In this document: piece after piece, positions 25,652 to 36,708 of the stretch
How positions within the stretch are numbered: the stretch's first letter is position 1
How the letters are laid out: the number at the start of each line of letters is the position of its first letter
The notes under the pieces: generated by a model
Databases searched by the model: none
What the model saw: only the letters and a program-made list of their open reading frames with translations
What the model was told of the DNA's origin: nothing
NCBI GenBank assembly: GCA_036756705.1
Contig: DAIOKN010000006.1
Span: forward strand, 46,353-110,352
DNA from: Caproicibacter sp002399225
GTDB lineage: Bacteria; Bacillota; Clostridia; Oscillospirales; Acutalibacteraceae
DNA length: 64,000 nt
Reading direction: 5' to 3'
Program-made: the position numbers and the translations under genes

Positions 25652-26100
25652 AACACATCAGAACCTCTCTTCTTAAAATTAAATGGCTTTAGTTAGAACG
25701 AAAAGTGGTTACGCTAGTTCCAGTTTTCCCCACTTTTGGTTCTGTTTTTGGTTCTACCAGATGTTAGAACATCCGGTCAACTATTGCAGTTTATCGCTAA
25801 AATTGTTATAGGAAAGCGAAAATCTGCAAGCGCATAACTGCCTAAGATGAATATATTATATGCTCCAACCAACACAAAGTCCACATATAATTATAAATTC
25901 AATATTATTTTGTGACAATTGAAGAATATTCCGGCTAGATTTTATCAAAAAAGGAGAATAATCCCATCCAGTATTGAAATTATAAATAAACGTGGTACAA
26001 TGATACACAGTTTAACTGGACCGACCAATTTATTTAAAAATGTGTTTTTTTACATCTTTTAAATACGGAATACAGAAGAGAAAGAATGGGGGCTTTTTTT
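25652..26100. promoter_or_regulatory. Divergent control region of the lactate genes
   Basis: For larA, TTGAAA (25974-25979), 16 bases and TACAAT (25996-26001) form a promoter, and an imperfect palindrome TGGACCGACCA follows over the start site at about 26018-26028. Nearer lctP there is the inverted repeat GATGTTAGAACATC (25760-25773), and TTTTGGTTCT is directly repeated at 25734-25743 and 25746-25755. These are candidate operators. No regulator gene is beside them. Confidence 0.6.
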
Positions 26101-27375
26101 ATGGCTATCACGATTCCTTTCGGCAAAACAGGAATGCCCTTGCATACAGATTTAAGCAAGGTGGAAATTCTGAAATCCCATGTGGGGGAGCTCAAAGCGA
26201 CCGATACAGAAGACGGCTTGGTGCTTTCCGCAATGGCGCATCCGATTGATTCGCCCCGCCTGCGGGATCTTGCTTCCGGAAAAAAGACCTGTACCATCAT
26301 CATTAGCGACCACACACGGCCGGTCCCAAGCAAGCACATTCTTCCCGCCATGCTCGCCGAGCTGCGGGAGGGCAATCCGAAAATTGACATCACGCTCCTT
26401 GTGGCAACGGGCTTCCATCGCCCGAGCACCGATCAGGAACTGAAGGACAAACTCGGTCCTGAAATTTTCGGTCGGGAAAAGATCGTCATACATAACAGCA
26501 GGGACGCGTCCACCAACGTACAGGTCGGCATGCTTCCCTCTGGCGCAAAATGCGTTATCGACAAAACGGCTGTGCAGGCGGATCTCCTTGTGGCCGAGGG
26601 CTTCATCGAGCCGCACTTTTTCGCCGGTTTCTCTGGCGGACGTAAGAGCGTTTTGCCGGGCATCTGCGACCAGGTAACCGTTCTGGGCAACCATTGCTCC
26701 AAATTTATCGATTCCCGCTATGCCCGCACAGGCGTGCTGGATGGCAACCCGCTGCATAAGGATATGCTCGCCGCCGCGCAGCTCGCAAAACTCGCCTACA
26801 TCGTCAACGTCATCATCGACGAGAACAAGCATGTTGTTGCCGCTTTCGCCGGCAACCCCGTCACTGCGCACCGTCAGGGCTGCGATCTGCTGCTGAAATA
26901 CTGCCAGGTTCAGCCGAAGAAGCGCGGTGATATCGTCATTTCCAGCAATGGCGGCTATCCGCTGGATCAAAACATCTACCAAAGCGTGAAAGGGCTTACT
27001 GCGGCAGAAGCCGCAGCGGCTCCGGGAGGTATCCTCATCATGGTCAGCTCGTGCGACGACGGCCACGGCGGAGAAAGCTTTTACCATGCGCTGCGGGACT
27101 GCGCTTCCACCAAACAACTGGAGGCGGACATCCTTGCTACGCCCCAGGACAAGACAAAGCCCGACCAGTGGGAATTTCAGATTCTGTGCCGCGTTCTGAA
27201 CCAGCACCATGTCATCTACGTCACGAACCCCGCACAGAAGAAGACAATTGAAGAGATGAAGATGGCTTGGGCGCCGGATGTGGATACCGCCCTGCAGGAA
27301 GCCCGCCGCATCAAAGGGCAGGACGCTCATCTGGTTATCATCCCCAATGGCATTTCCGTAATGGTACGCGAATAA
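26101..27375 (+). CDS. larA: Lactate racemase, nickel-pincer enzyme
   Basis: 424 residues, the usual LarA length. It interconverts L- and D-lactate using the nickel pincer nucleotide cofactor. Family residues are visible: SDHTRPVPSK, the catalytic histidine in VATGFHRPST, IEPHFFAGFSGGRKSVLPG (with a second histidine and the cofactor-linking lysine in GRKS) and the metal-proximal LGNHCSKF. ATG 26101 is chosen with GGGGG upstream. The cofactor genes larB, larC and larE are not in the window and must be elsewhere. The gene is followed by an FAD lactate dehydrogenase, so it would convert imported L-lactate to the D form used by that enzyme. Another 2-hydroxyacid substrate of LarA homologues cannot be excluded. 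Confidence 0.88.
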   Translation: MAITIPFGKTGMPLHTDLSKVEILKSHVGELKATDTEDGLVLSAMAHPIDSPRLRDLASGKKTCTIIISDHTRPVPSKHILPAMLAELREGNPKIDITLLVATGFHRPSTDQELKDKLGPEIFGREKIVIHNSRDASTNVQVGMLPSGAKCVIDKTAVQADLLVAEGFIEPHFFAGFSGGRKSVLPGICDQVTVLGNHCSKFIDSRYARTGVLDGNPLHKDMLAAAQLAKLAYIVNVIIDENKHVVAAFAGNPVTAHRQGCDLLLKYCQVQPKKRGDIVISSNGGYPLDQNIYQSVKGLTAAEAAAAPGGILIMVSSCDDGHGGESFYHALRDCASTKQLEADILATPQDKTKPDQWEFQILCRVLNQHHVIYVTNPAQKKTIEEMKMAWAPDVDTALQEARRIKGQDAHLVIIPNGISVMVRE

Positions 27376-27426
27376 AAGCTTAACCGTTTTCTTAAAAATA
27401 TTTTTTTAATTTCTGAGGGAGGATTT

Positions 27427-28845
27427 ATGATGGCAACTTATAACCAGGTAACACCCGAAATTATTGCGGAACTGAAAAAGGTATCCAGCCACGTCATAAC
27501 CGGCCAGGATATTAACCCCGACTATGCCCGTGATGAAATGCCAATTTACGGCACTCATATGCCCGAGGTTTCCATTGATGCACAGAGCACCGAAGAGATT
27601 GCCGGTGTTGTGAAGGTCTGCTACGAGCACAGCATTCCGGTCGTGACCCGCGGCGCGGGCACCGGTCTGGCGGGCGGTTGCACGCCGATCCACGGCGGGG
27701 TGGTCATCTGCACTGCGAAAATGAATAAGATCCTGTCCTATGACCTTGAAAACTTTGTGGTTACGGTCCAGCCAGGCGTGCTGCTGCAGCAGCTGGCCGA
27801 CGATGCCCTGACACACGGCTGCCTGTATCCGCCGGACCCGGGCGAAAAGCTGGCAACCCTGGGCGGCAATGTCTCCACAAACGCCGGTGGCATGCGCGCC
27901 GTTAAATATGGCACGACCCGCGAATATGTCCGTTCGATGACGGTGGTCCTCCCGAACGGCGAGGTAACCAAATTCGGTGCAACAGTTTCCAAGACGAGCA
28001 GCGGCTACAGCCTGCTAAACCTGCTCATCGGTTCGGAGGGCACGCTTGGCATCATCACGGAACTCACCCTCAAGCTCATTCCGGCCCCGCAGGCAACGGT
28101 CAGCCTGATGGCTCCGTTTGTAGACCTCGCGGCGTGCATTTCCACCGTGCCGAAGATCTTCCAGCATCATTTTCAGCCTCAGGCGTTGGAATTCTTTGAA
28201 AAAGAGATTCTGGTTTCCTCCGAAAAGTACCTGGGCAAAGAAACCTTCCCGAAAAAGATTGAGGGAAAGGATGTCGGCGCTTATTTGCTCATCACGTTCG
28301 ACGGCGATTCTCAGGATTATCTGGATCCAATCGTAGAGAAAGCCTCCGAAATGCTGCTCGAAGCGGGTGCACTCGACGTTTTGGTGGCCGATACGGCACC
28401 AAAGCTCAAAGATACTTGGGCGGCCCGTTCCGCTTTCCTCGACGGGATCAATGAGCAGTTCAAGCTTGTGGATGAGTGCGATGTGGTGATCCCGGTCAGC
28501 AAGATCGCGCCTTATGTCGAGTATGTCAGCGAGATCAAAGGGAAATTTGATTTTGAAGTGAAATACTTTGGCCATGCCGGCGATGGCAACCTGCACATTT
28601 ACACCTGCTCCAACGACATGCAGAAAGATGAGTTCATCAAGCAGAGCGCGCAGTTCCTGAGCGCCATCTACAAGAAGAGCATGGAGCTCGGCGGGCAGAT
28701 TTCCGGCGAGCACGGGATCGGGTTCGGCAAGGTTCATTATCTTGAGCAGGCTCTGGGCCCGGTAAACATCGGTCTGATGAAGAGCATTAAGAAGGTATTT
28801 GATCCCAAGCTGATCCTGAATCCTGGAAAGGTTGTAGCCCTGTAA
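27427..28845 (+). CDS. FAD-linked D-lactate dehydrogenase (GlcD/LctD family)
   Basis: 472 residues. Residues about 40-220 form the PCMH-type FAD domain with VTRGAGTGLAGGCTPIHGGVVI, YPPDPGEKLATLGGNVSTNAGGMRAVKYGTTREYVRSM and SGYSLLNLLIGSEGTLGIITE. The C-terminal FAD-oxidase domain has HAGDGNLHIYTC and SGEHGIGFGK. It oxidises D-lactate (or glycolate) to the 2-oxoacid. It forms an operon with larA (51-base gap, GGGAGG before the ATG). In Acetobacterium woodii the homologue LctD works with EtfAB to drive NAD reduction by electron confurcation; no etf genes are next to it here, so its electron acceptor is open. Confidence 0.86.
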   Translation: MMATYNQVTPEIIAELKKVSSHVITGQDINPDYARDEMPIYGTHMPEVSIDAQSTEEIAGVVKVCYEHSIPVVTRGAGTGLAGGCTPIHGGVVICTAKMNKILSYDLENFVVTVQPGVLLQQLADDALTHGCLYPPDPGEKLATLGGNVSTNAGGMRAVKYGTTREYVRSMTVVLPNGEVTKFGATVSKTSSGYSLLNLLIGSEGTLGIITELTLKLIPAPQATVSLMAPFVDLAACISTVPKIFQHHFQPQALEFFEKEILVSSEKYLGKETFPKKIEGKDVGAYLLITFDGDSQDYLDPIVEKASEMLLEAGALDVLVADTAPKLKDTWAARSAFLDGINEQFKLVDECDVVIPVSKIAPYVEYVSEIKGKFDFEVKYFGHAGDGNLHIYTCSNDMQKDEFIKQSAQFLSAIYKKSMELGGQISGEHGIGFGKVHYLEQALGPVNIGLMKSIKKVFDPKLILNPGKVVAL

Positions 28846-29788
28846 GGGCAAAGGCGATCACGGGCTGATGAACAGTTCCAGGGGTCTTTACATTATACAG
28901 AGGGATACACGGCATTTCCGGCCCTCCTTTCTCGAGAAGGACATACCTGGCTTCCACCGCGGAAGCTAGGCGAAGGAAATCGTTCAAATAGGCAGCCAGC
29001 TGTTTTCAGCTGGCTGCCTATTGATTTCCGCGGTGTGGCACCGGATTTACCCCATCGTGCCGTGACTCCCGCCGCAGACACGCTTCGTAAATTCCAGCAT
29101 GCACCCGCACCGTCTCTCCAAAGAGGTGACATGAATTGGACATTTGGATTCTATATGGTAACGTTTACCGTAACAAAGTGCCAAAGGATATGAACGGTAA
29201 CAACGGATACAAAACGACAATGTCAAGGTTGAGCAAAGATACATGGTAATTCTCATTGCCGTGCAGATTATAGTTATTCTAGGCTGCATGGTGCCAACCG
29301 AAAGCACACTACGGAAAACATTCGATAAGAATGGTCACCGACGCTAACATGTCAAAAATAATTGAAATAGCGGGCCGGTTATCATGCCAGTCCGCTGTCT
29401 TTTCGCTCCATGTATCCTATCACAAGTTGGTATTGAAACCGTCTGTTTTCGATTGCATCTCTTGAACCATATTTTCCAAATCCGCCTGTCCCTTGTCATA
29501 AGGTCATCCACTCGTCTGAAGTCACATTCCGACGGTTAATGAACAAAAACGAACATTTGAATCTCCCCTCAAATGTTCGTTGTAAGACCGCTTGTTTTCC
29601 GTTTGCCGGAATTGGACGTGGACTTGCACAAGAAAGAGTTCCAAATACCAAACAGCTTTATGTTTCGCTTTGGCGCTTAAGTCACAGCCAATTAAAAAAA
29701 GTTGCCATAAAACTAAATGCTTCCTTTTCGTAAGCACTTGATTTTATGACAACAAGGAAAGGAATTACTCCTTTCCTCCTCATCAATC
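28846..29788. other. Gene-free stretch between the lactate operon and tRNA-Arg(ACG)
   Basis: About 940 bases. Besides the terminator there is a hairpin at 29548-29581, with arms AACGAACATTTGA and TCAAATGTTCGTT. Short open phrases such as QADLENMVQEMQSKTDGF on the minus strand near 29430-29490 look protein-like but are cut by stops in every frame, so this may be decayed coding sequence. No complete gene was found. Confidence 0.45.
28987..29027 (+). terminator. Terminator after the D-lactate dehydrogenase
   Basis: A perfect 16-base stem (AATAGGCAGCCAGCTG, 28987-29002, with 29007-29022) closes over a TTTT loop and is followed by TGATTTCC. Confidence 0.8.
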
Positions 29789-29865
29789 TGGTGCGCTCGG
29801 AGGGACTCGAACCCACGGCCTTCTGATTCGTAGTCAGACACTCTATCCAGCTGAGCTACGAGCGC
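29789..29865 (-). tRNA. tRNA-Arg (anticodon ACG)
   Basis: Cloverleaf: acceptor GCGCTCG/CGAGCGC, D-arm GCTC/GAGT with one G-T-type pair, anticodon stem TCTGA/TCAGA with loop CTACGAA (anticodon ACG, read as ICG), T-arm with TTCGAGT and an encoded CCA. It reads CGN codons. Confidence 0.95.
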
Positions 29866-29921
29866 ATCTATATAAAGTAAAGCTAACAAAGAAAGTAATT
29901 CATTTCAACGACAGCTTTACT

Positions 29922-29950
29922 ATTATATTAGATTACGCGAAAAAAGTCAA
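29922..29950 (-). promoter_or_regulatory. Promoter of tRNA-Arg(ACG)
   Basis: Minus strand TTGACT (29950-29945), 17 bases, TATAAT (29927-29922), about 55 bases ahead of the tRNA. Confidence 0.75.
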
Positions 29951-29986
29951 GTCTTTTTCCAAAAGTGTTACGTTATTCTACTCTTT

Positions 29987-30430
29987 TCATCCTTCTTTTT
30001 CTGACGGAGGCGAGCAGAGGCAAAACCCCCAGCAAGCCAGCACAACGGAAATGGCAGAAGCCAAGACGACAAGGTAGTGCAGGTCGGTGGTTGTGAAAGA
30101 ATTCACCATTTTCCGGCTTGCCGCACTGAAAAAACAGGCGGCCGACAGCAGATAAAAAGCACTGAGGCATGCTGCCGCCCCAAAATTTAGGCGTTCCCGA
30201 AGAACAAAGAGCAGAAAAATAATCAGAATTGGGGCGGCGACGGAAATCACCAGGTACGCCTTGGCATCCTTGACAAACCCTGCGCCGGCATAGAGAGAAA
30301 TCATCCCAAAGACACTGACCTCCTGTTCGTTTCCCGCTTCCGAAGCTACCCGGCCCGCCGGCAGAAACTGCATGGCCAGCAGCAAAACCTGCAACCCCGT
30401 CAACAAGATCCTTACCTGTTTCTTCTGCAT
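29987..30430 (-). CDS. Small four-helix membrane protein of unknown function
   Basis: 147 residues. ATG at 30430 has AGAGGTTGAG upstream; longer versions run into the ppdK terminator and are unlikely. Four hydrophobic segments are visible: VRILLTGLQVLLLAMQFLP, YLVISVAAPILIIFLLFVL, AACLSAFYLLSAACFF and YLVVLASAISVVLACWGFCLC. A charged segment RERLNFG lies between the second and third. No family was recognised. It follows ppdK on the same strand behind a weak hairpin and may share some transcription. Confidence 0.65.
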   Translation of the reverse strand: MQKKQVRILLTGLQVLLLAMQFLPAGRVASEAGNEQEVSVFGMISLYAGAGFVKDAKAYLVISVAAPILIIFLLFVLRERLNFGAAACLSAFYLLSAACFFSAASRKMVNSFTTTDLHYLVVLASAISVVLACWGFCLCSPPSEKEG

Positions 30431-30454
30431 AAAACTCAACCTCTTTTCGATAAA

Positions 30455-30487
30455 GAATTCCCCTGCGTTTTGCGCAGGGGAATTTTC
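30455..30487 (-). terminator. Hairpin after ppdK
   Basis: AATTCCCCTGCG pairs with CGCAGGGGAATT around a four-base loop; the following T tract on the minus strand is weak. Confidence 0.6.
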
Positions 30488-30512
30488 TGCCGAAGCATCC
30501 CAGAGAAAAGCC

Positions 30513-33176
<2,664 letters not shown>

Positions 33177-33252
33177 TTAACTACCTCCTGAAAAGATTGT
33201 GTTTTTAAACAGATATTCGCGCCCACTCTCAAAATGGTTGGATCTTTTTTTA

Positions 33253-33261
33253 ATTATATCA
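33253..33261 (-). promoter_or_regulatory. Probable ppdK promoter (extended -10)
   Basis: Minus strand TGATATAAT, an extended -10 box (TGnTATAAT), about 75 bases ahead of the ppdK start. No good -35 box is present. Confidence 0.45.
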
Positions 33262-33420
33262 AATTCCAGAATCAAATGCTATACTTTCTCCCAATCATGT
33301 GCATTATTTTTACCATTTTTCCATATAAATTTCCCACTGCCGCATCAATTCTCAGTCAAAAGGTATTGAATAGTCCCGGACCGGCGGCCCGTTCCTGGAC
33401 CACCCCCGTTTTCTGCGCTT

Positions 33421-33690
33421 AAAAAAAGCCGGGGCGGATCTGCCCAGGTTCCGCCGGGTCTTTGCTTTAAACTCCAGGCCGGCTTCTCGCAGCAGGGTCT
33501 GTTTGCGGCGGTATTCTTTAGAATCTGTCCCAAGATAAACTTCACATTGCCACCGGTGCGGATGCCATCGGCTCGCAGCGGAAAATCCACCTCCGTTCCG
33601 CGTGGTTCACGCCCCTTTCGGCAGGGAGCGAATTCTCACCTAAATTTTCCATAAATATCCATTCTCTTTTTCCTATTTTATTTCATCGGA
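33421..33690 (-). other. Possible minus-strand small transcription unit
   Basis: In the 686-base space between ppdK and the glmU-like gene the minus strand has TTGACT, 17 bases and TAAAAT (within about 33672-33701), then about 240 bases, then a GC-rich hairpin (CCCGGCGGA with TCCGCCCCGG) followed by seven T at 33427-33421. A broken reading frame containing EVYLGTDSKEYRRKQTLLREAG runs into the hairpin. It could be a small RNA, a short gene with a frameshift, or a leader; I cannot decide. Confidence 0.4.
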
Positions 33691-33764
33691 CGAAAGAAGT
33701 CAAATTCTTTTTCACAGAGCGCTTTCATAAGCTGTAATAAATTTCACTAATCCCCTGAAATGGC

Positions 33765-33792
33765 TTGAAAAATAAAATGAATATGAGATAAT
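33765..33792 (+). promoter_or_regulatory. Promoter of the glmU-prs operon
   Basis: TTGAAA (33765-33770), 16 bases, GATAAT (33787-33792), about 70 bases before the first start codon. Confidence 0.65.
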
Positions 33793-33862
33793 AGAAGTGG
33801 AAAGAAATGCGGATCGCGACAAAAAGCGCGATACAAACCCCACAGATTACGGAGGAATCAGC

Positions 33863-34903
33863 ATGCCAGACCAAAACTGCGCCGTGATTCTGGCCGCGGG
33901 AGAGGGAAAGAGGATGAAGCGGGATCGCCCAAAGGCGCTCGCAGCCGTCCTGTTCAAGCCGATGCTGGAATGGGTCCTCGATTCCGTCAAAGCGGCCGGG
34001 ATCTGGCATCTTTGTGTTGTCACCGGCTATCTGCACGAACAGGTGGAACAGTTTTTACAAAAATATGACCCCGGCATTTGTACGGCCTTTCAGCCGCAGC
34101 GCAGGGGCACCGGGCACGCCGTGAGGATGGCGGCCGATTTTTTGCGCTCAAATGCGGGGGGAAATGTTCTTATTCTGAACGGAGATTCCCCATTTCTCAG
34201 CCCGGAAGATATTCAGGCGGCCTACAAAACCCACCGGGAAAGTGGAAACGCCGTCACGGTGATCTCCGCGCAGGTGATGGACCCGACCGGCTACGGACGC
34301 ATCGTGCGCGGGCAGACCGGACATCTGGCCGCCATTGTGGAGCAGAAAGACGCCTCTGCGCAGGAAAGGCAAATCCGGGAGATCAACTCCGGTGCTTACT
34401 GGTTTCAAAATGAGAATCTCCTGGGAATTCTCTCTGAAATCGGGAATCAGAACGCGCAGGGGGAATACTACCTGACGGACGCCGTTCGGCTTCTGATCGA
34501 GCGGGGCGAAAAAGCGGGCGCCTGCAGAGCCGACAGCGCAGAAGCGGTGTTAGGCGCCAACGACTGCCTGCAGCTTGCAGAGCTCAACCGCATCGCCAGG
34601 GGGAAAATTATGGCTGCCCATCTGCTGGAAGGCACCGAGATCCCCTGCGGCGACGGGGTCATCATCGGGCCGGATGTTTCCATCGGGCGCAACGTCACCC
34701 TTCTGCCGGGAACGATTCTCCGGGGCAAAACTTCGATTGGCCCGAACTGTGTTCTCGGGCCAAACACCGTTTTAACGGACTGCGCGGTTGGCAGAGGCTC
34801 GGTCCTCAATTCCGTACAGGGCAACGGCTGCACCATAGAGCCCGGTCAGGCCGTTGTTCCTTATACCGTCATGACCGGCAAGGCAAAGACAGACAAAAAA
34901 TAG
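33863..34903 (+). CDS. UDP-GlcNAc pyrophosphorylase domain protein (short GlmU)
   Basis: 346 residues from ATG 33863 with GGAGGAATC upstream. Residues 1-225 are the nucleotidyltransferase: CAVILAAGEGKRMKRDRPKAL, GTGHAVRMA, ILNGDSPFLSPEDI, INSGAYWF and QGEYYLTDAV, all GlmU features. A left-handed beta-helix follows (VIIGPDVSIGRNVTLLPGTILRG, NCVLGPNTVLTDCAVG) but stops early. Full GlmU is about 455 residues and carries the acetyltransferase site in the later helix, which is absent. It should therefore make UDP-GlcNAc from GlcNAc-1-P only, and acetylation would need another enzyme. The pairing with prs mirrors gcaD-prs of Bacillus. Confidence 0.85.
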   Translation: MPDQNCAVILAAGEGKRMKRDRPKALAAVLFKPMLEWVLDSVKAAGIWHLCVVTGYLHEQVEQFLQKYDPGICTAFQPQRRGTGHAVRMAADFLRSNAGGNVLILNGDSPFLSPEDIQAAYKTHRESGNAVTVISAQVMDPTGYGRIVRGQTGHLAAIVEQKDASAQERQIREINSGAYWFQNENLLGILSEIGNQNAQGEYYLTDAVRLLIERGEKAGACRADSAEAVLGANDCLQLAELNRIARGKIMAAHLLEGTEIPCGDGVIIGPDVSIGRNVTLLPGTILRGKTSIGPNCVLGPNTVLTDCAVGRGSVLNSVQGNGCTIEPGQAVVPYTVMTGKAKTDKK

Positions 34904-34917
34904 GGGGACAAACACAA

Positions 34918-35874
34918 ATGAGTTTTCATGGGAAAGATATCAAGATCTTCGCCGCCAGCGCAAGCCGGCAGACGGCTGAAAAAATCGCCAAATGCCTCGG
35001 GCTGCCGCTGGGCAGAAGTGATGTGGGCACCTTCAGCGACGGCGAAATTTCGGTTTCTCTCTACGATTCGGTCCGTGGCTCCGACTGCTTCATCGTGCAG
35101 TCCACCTGCGCTCCCGTCAACAACAATCTGATGGAATTGCTCATCATGATCGACGCCATGAAGCGGGCTTCCGCCGCGCGGATCACGGCCGTCATGCCAT
35201 ACTTTGGCTATGCGCGCCAGGACCGCAAGGCCAAGGCACACGACCCCATCACGGCAAAACTGTGCGCCGACCTTCTAACGACCGCCGGAGCCAACCGCGT
35301 CCTGACCATGGACCTGCACGCCGCGCAGATTCAGGGGTTTTTCAACATTCCGGTCGACCACCTGCTCGGGGTGCCGCTGCTCGCTTCTCACATGAAAGAA
35401 CTGATTGTGGGGCATGCCGACGAATACGTCGTAGTCTCCCCCGACCTCGGCTCCGTCACGCGGGCACGCAACTTTGCCAGCCGCCTCGGCGTGCCGCTCG
35501 CTATTGTGGACAAACGCCGCCAGCAGGCCAATGTCTGCGAGGTCATGAATATCATCGGCAATGTGAAGGGTAAAAAAGTCATCCTGGTCGACGACATGAT
35601 CGACACCGCCGGCACTCTCTGCAACGCCGCCCAGGCCATCATGGAAAACGGCGCTCTGGAGGTCACCGCCTGCGCAACGCACGGTGTTCTCTCCGGTCCG
35701 GCACTCGACCGCATCCGGAACAGTCAGATCAAAAATATTTATCTGCTCAGCACCATTCCGATCCCGCCGGAAAAAATGTTGCCAAACATGAAAGTGTTTT
35801 CCATCGCCCCGCTGTTTGCAGAGGCGATTGAACGCATTTACGAAGACAAGCCGGTTTCCCCCATGTTTGTCTGA
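34918..35874 (+). CDS. prs: Ribose-phosphate pyrophosphokinase (PRPP synthetase)
   Basis: 318 residues. It makes PRPP from ribose-5-phosphate and ATP for nucleotide, His and Trp synthesis. Motifs: VGTFSDGEISVSL, MPYFGYARQDRKAKAHDPITAKL (catalytic loop region), MDLHAAQIQGFFNIPVDHL, and the PRPP loop VILVDDMIDTAGTLCNAA. AGGGGGAC precedes the ATG, 14 bases after the glmU-like stop, so the two form an operon. Confidence 0.97.
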   Translation: MSFHGKDIKIFAASASRQTAEKIAKCLGLPLGRSDVGTFSDGEISVSLYDSVRGSDCFIVQSTCAPVNNNLMELLIMIDAMKRASAARITAVMPYFGYARQDRKAKAHDPITAKLCADLLTTAGANRVLTMDLHAAQIQGFFNIPVDHLLGVPLLASHMKELIVGHADEYVVVSPDLGSVTRARNFASRLGVPLAIVDKRRQQANVCEVMNIIGNVKGKKVILVDDMIDTAGTLCNAAQAIMENGALEVTACATHGVLSGPALDRIRNSQIKNIYLLSTIPIPPEKMLPNMKVFSIAPLFAEAIERIYEDKPVSPMFV

Positions 35875-35982
35875 TTTGGCAGGTGAAACCTGAAAAAGCC
35901 AGACAGAAAACGGAAAAGGCGGGGCGGAAAATTCGTCCCGCCCGTTTCCGTATTCCCATTCTTCAAATCAAGGGAGTCTCTC

Positions 35983-36597
35983 ATGCTGAATAACCTGTTT
36001 CACATCCGACCACTGCCAACCGGTCCAGCGGAATTTCTGGTCGTCGGCCTGGGCAATCCGGGCGCAAAATACGATGGGACCCGCCACAATGCCGGGTTCC
36101 GGGCCGTTGATTACATCGCGGAGCAGACCGGGGTGCAAATCGACCGGCTGAAATTCAAGGGGCTCTGCGCCCGGGCGCAGATCGGCGGAAAAAGCGTACT
36201 GCTCTTAAAGCCATGCACCTACATGAATCTGAGCGGACAGAGTGTGGTGGAGGCCATGAACTTTTATCACATTCCGCCCGAACATGTGATCGTTCTGTAT
36301 GACGACATCAGCTTCCCGCCGGGAAAGTTGCGCATCCGTCTAAAAGGCAGCGACGGCGGACAGAATGGAATGAAAAACATCATCTACCTGACCGGAAGCG
36401 ACCACATTCCTCGCATCCGGCTCGGGACGGGCGACAGGCCAGACCACCGCTGGGATCTGTCGGACTGGGTCCTCGGCCATTTGACGCCGGAAGACGACAG
36501 AAAATTTCTGGAGGCGGTCGCTCATGCAAAGGATGCCGTCGCCCTGATAGTTCAGGGCAAAGCGGCCGAAGCCATGAACCTTTACAACGGAAACTAA
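35983..36597 (+). CDS. pth: Peptidyl-tRNA hydrolase
   Basis: 204 residues. It frees tRNA from prematurely released peptidyl-tRNA. The N-terminus LVVGLGNPGAKYDGTRHNAGF holds the catalytic histidine; KPCTYMNLSGQSV, LYDDISFPPGKLRIRLKGSDGGQNGMKNII with the catalytic aspartate and asparagines are also present. A short N-terminal extension (about 17 residues) precedes the fold. It lies between prs and mfd, a gene order conserved in Firmicutes. Confidence 0.96.
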   Translation: MLNNLFHIRPLPTGPAEFLVVGLGNPGAKYDGTRHNAGFRAVDYIAEQTGVQIDRLKFKGLCARAQIGGKSVLLLKPCTYMNLSGQSVVEAMNFYHIPPEHVIVLYDDISFPPGKLRIRLKGSDGGQNGMKNIIYLTGSDHIPRIRLGTGDRPDHRWDLSDWVLGHLTPEDDRKFLEAVAHAKDAVALIVQGKAAEAMNLYNGN

Positions 36598-36708
36598 GGC
36601 CTGAGCCCTGCGTGAGGACGGGCTTCTGCGTCCGGGATAGGTCCTACAAAACAATCCGGGAAGAAGCTGCCCGGAAATCGTTTCCATTCAAAGCTCAAGG
36701 AGAATTTC

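Noticed and set aside
28893..29310. Small open frames after the D-lactate dehydrogenase
   Set aside because: They overlap the terminator or are cysteine-rich chance frames without start signals.
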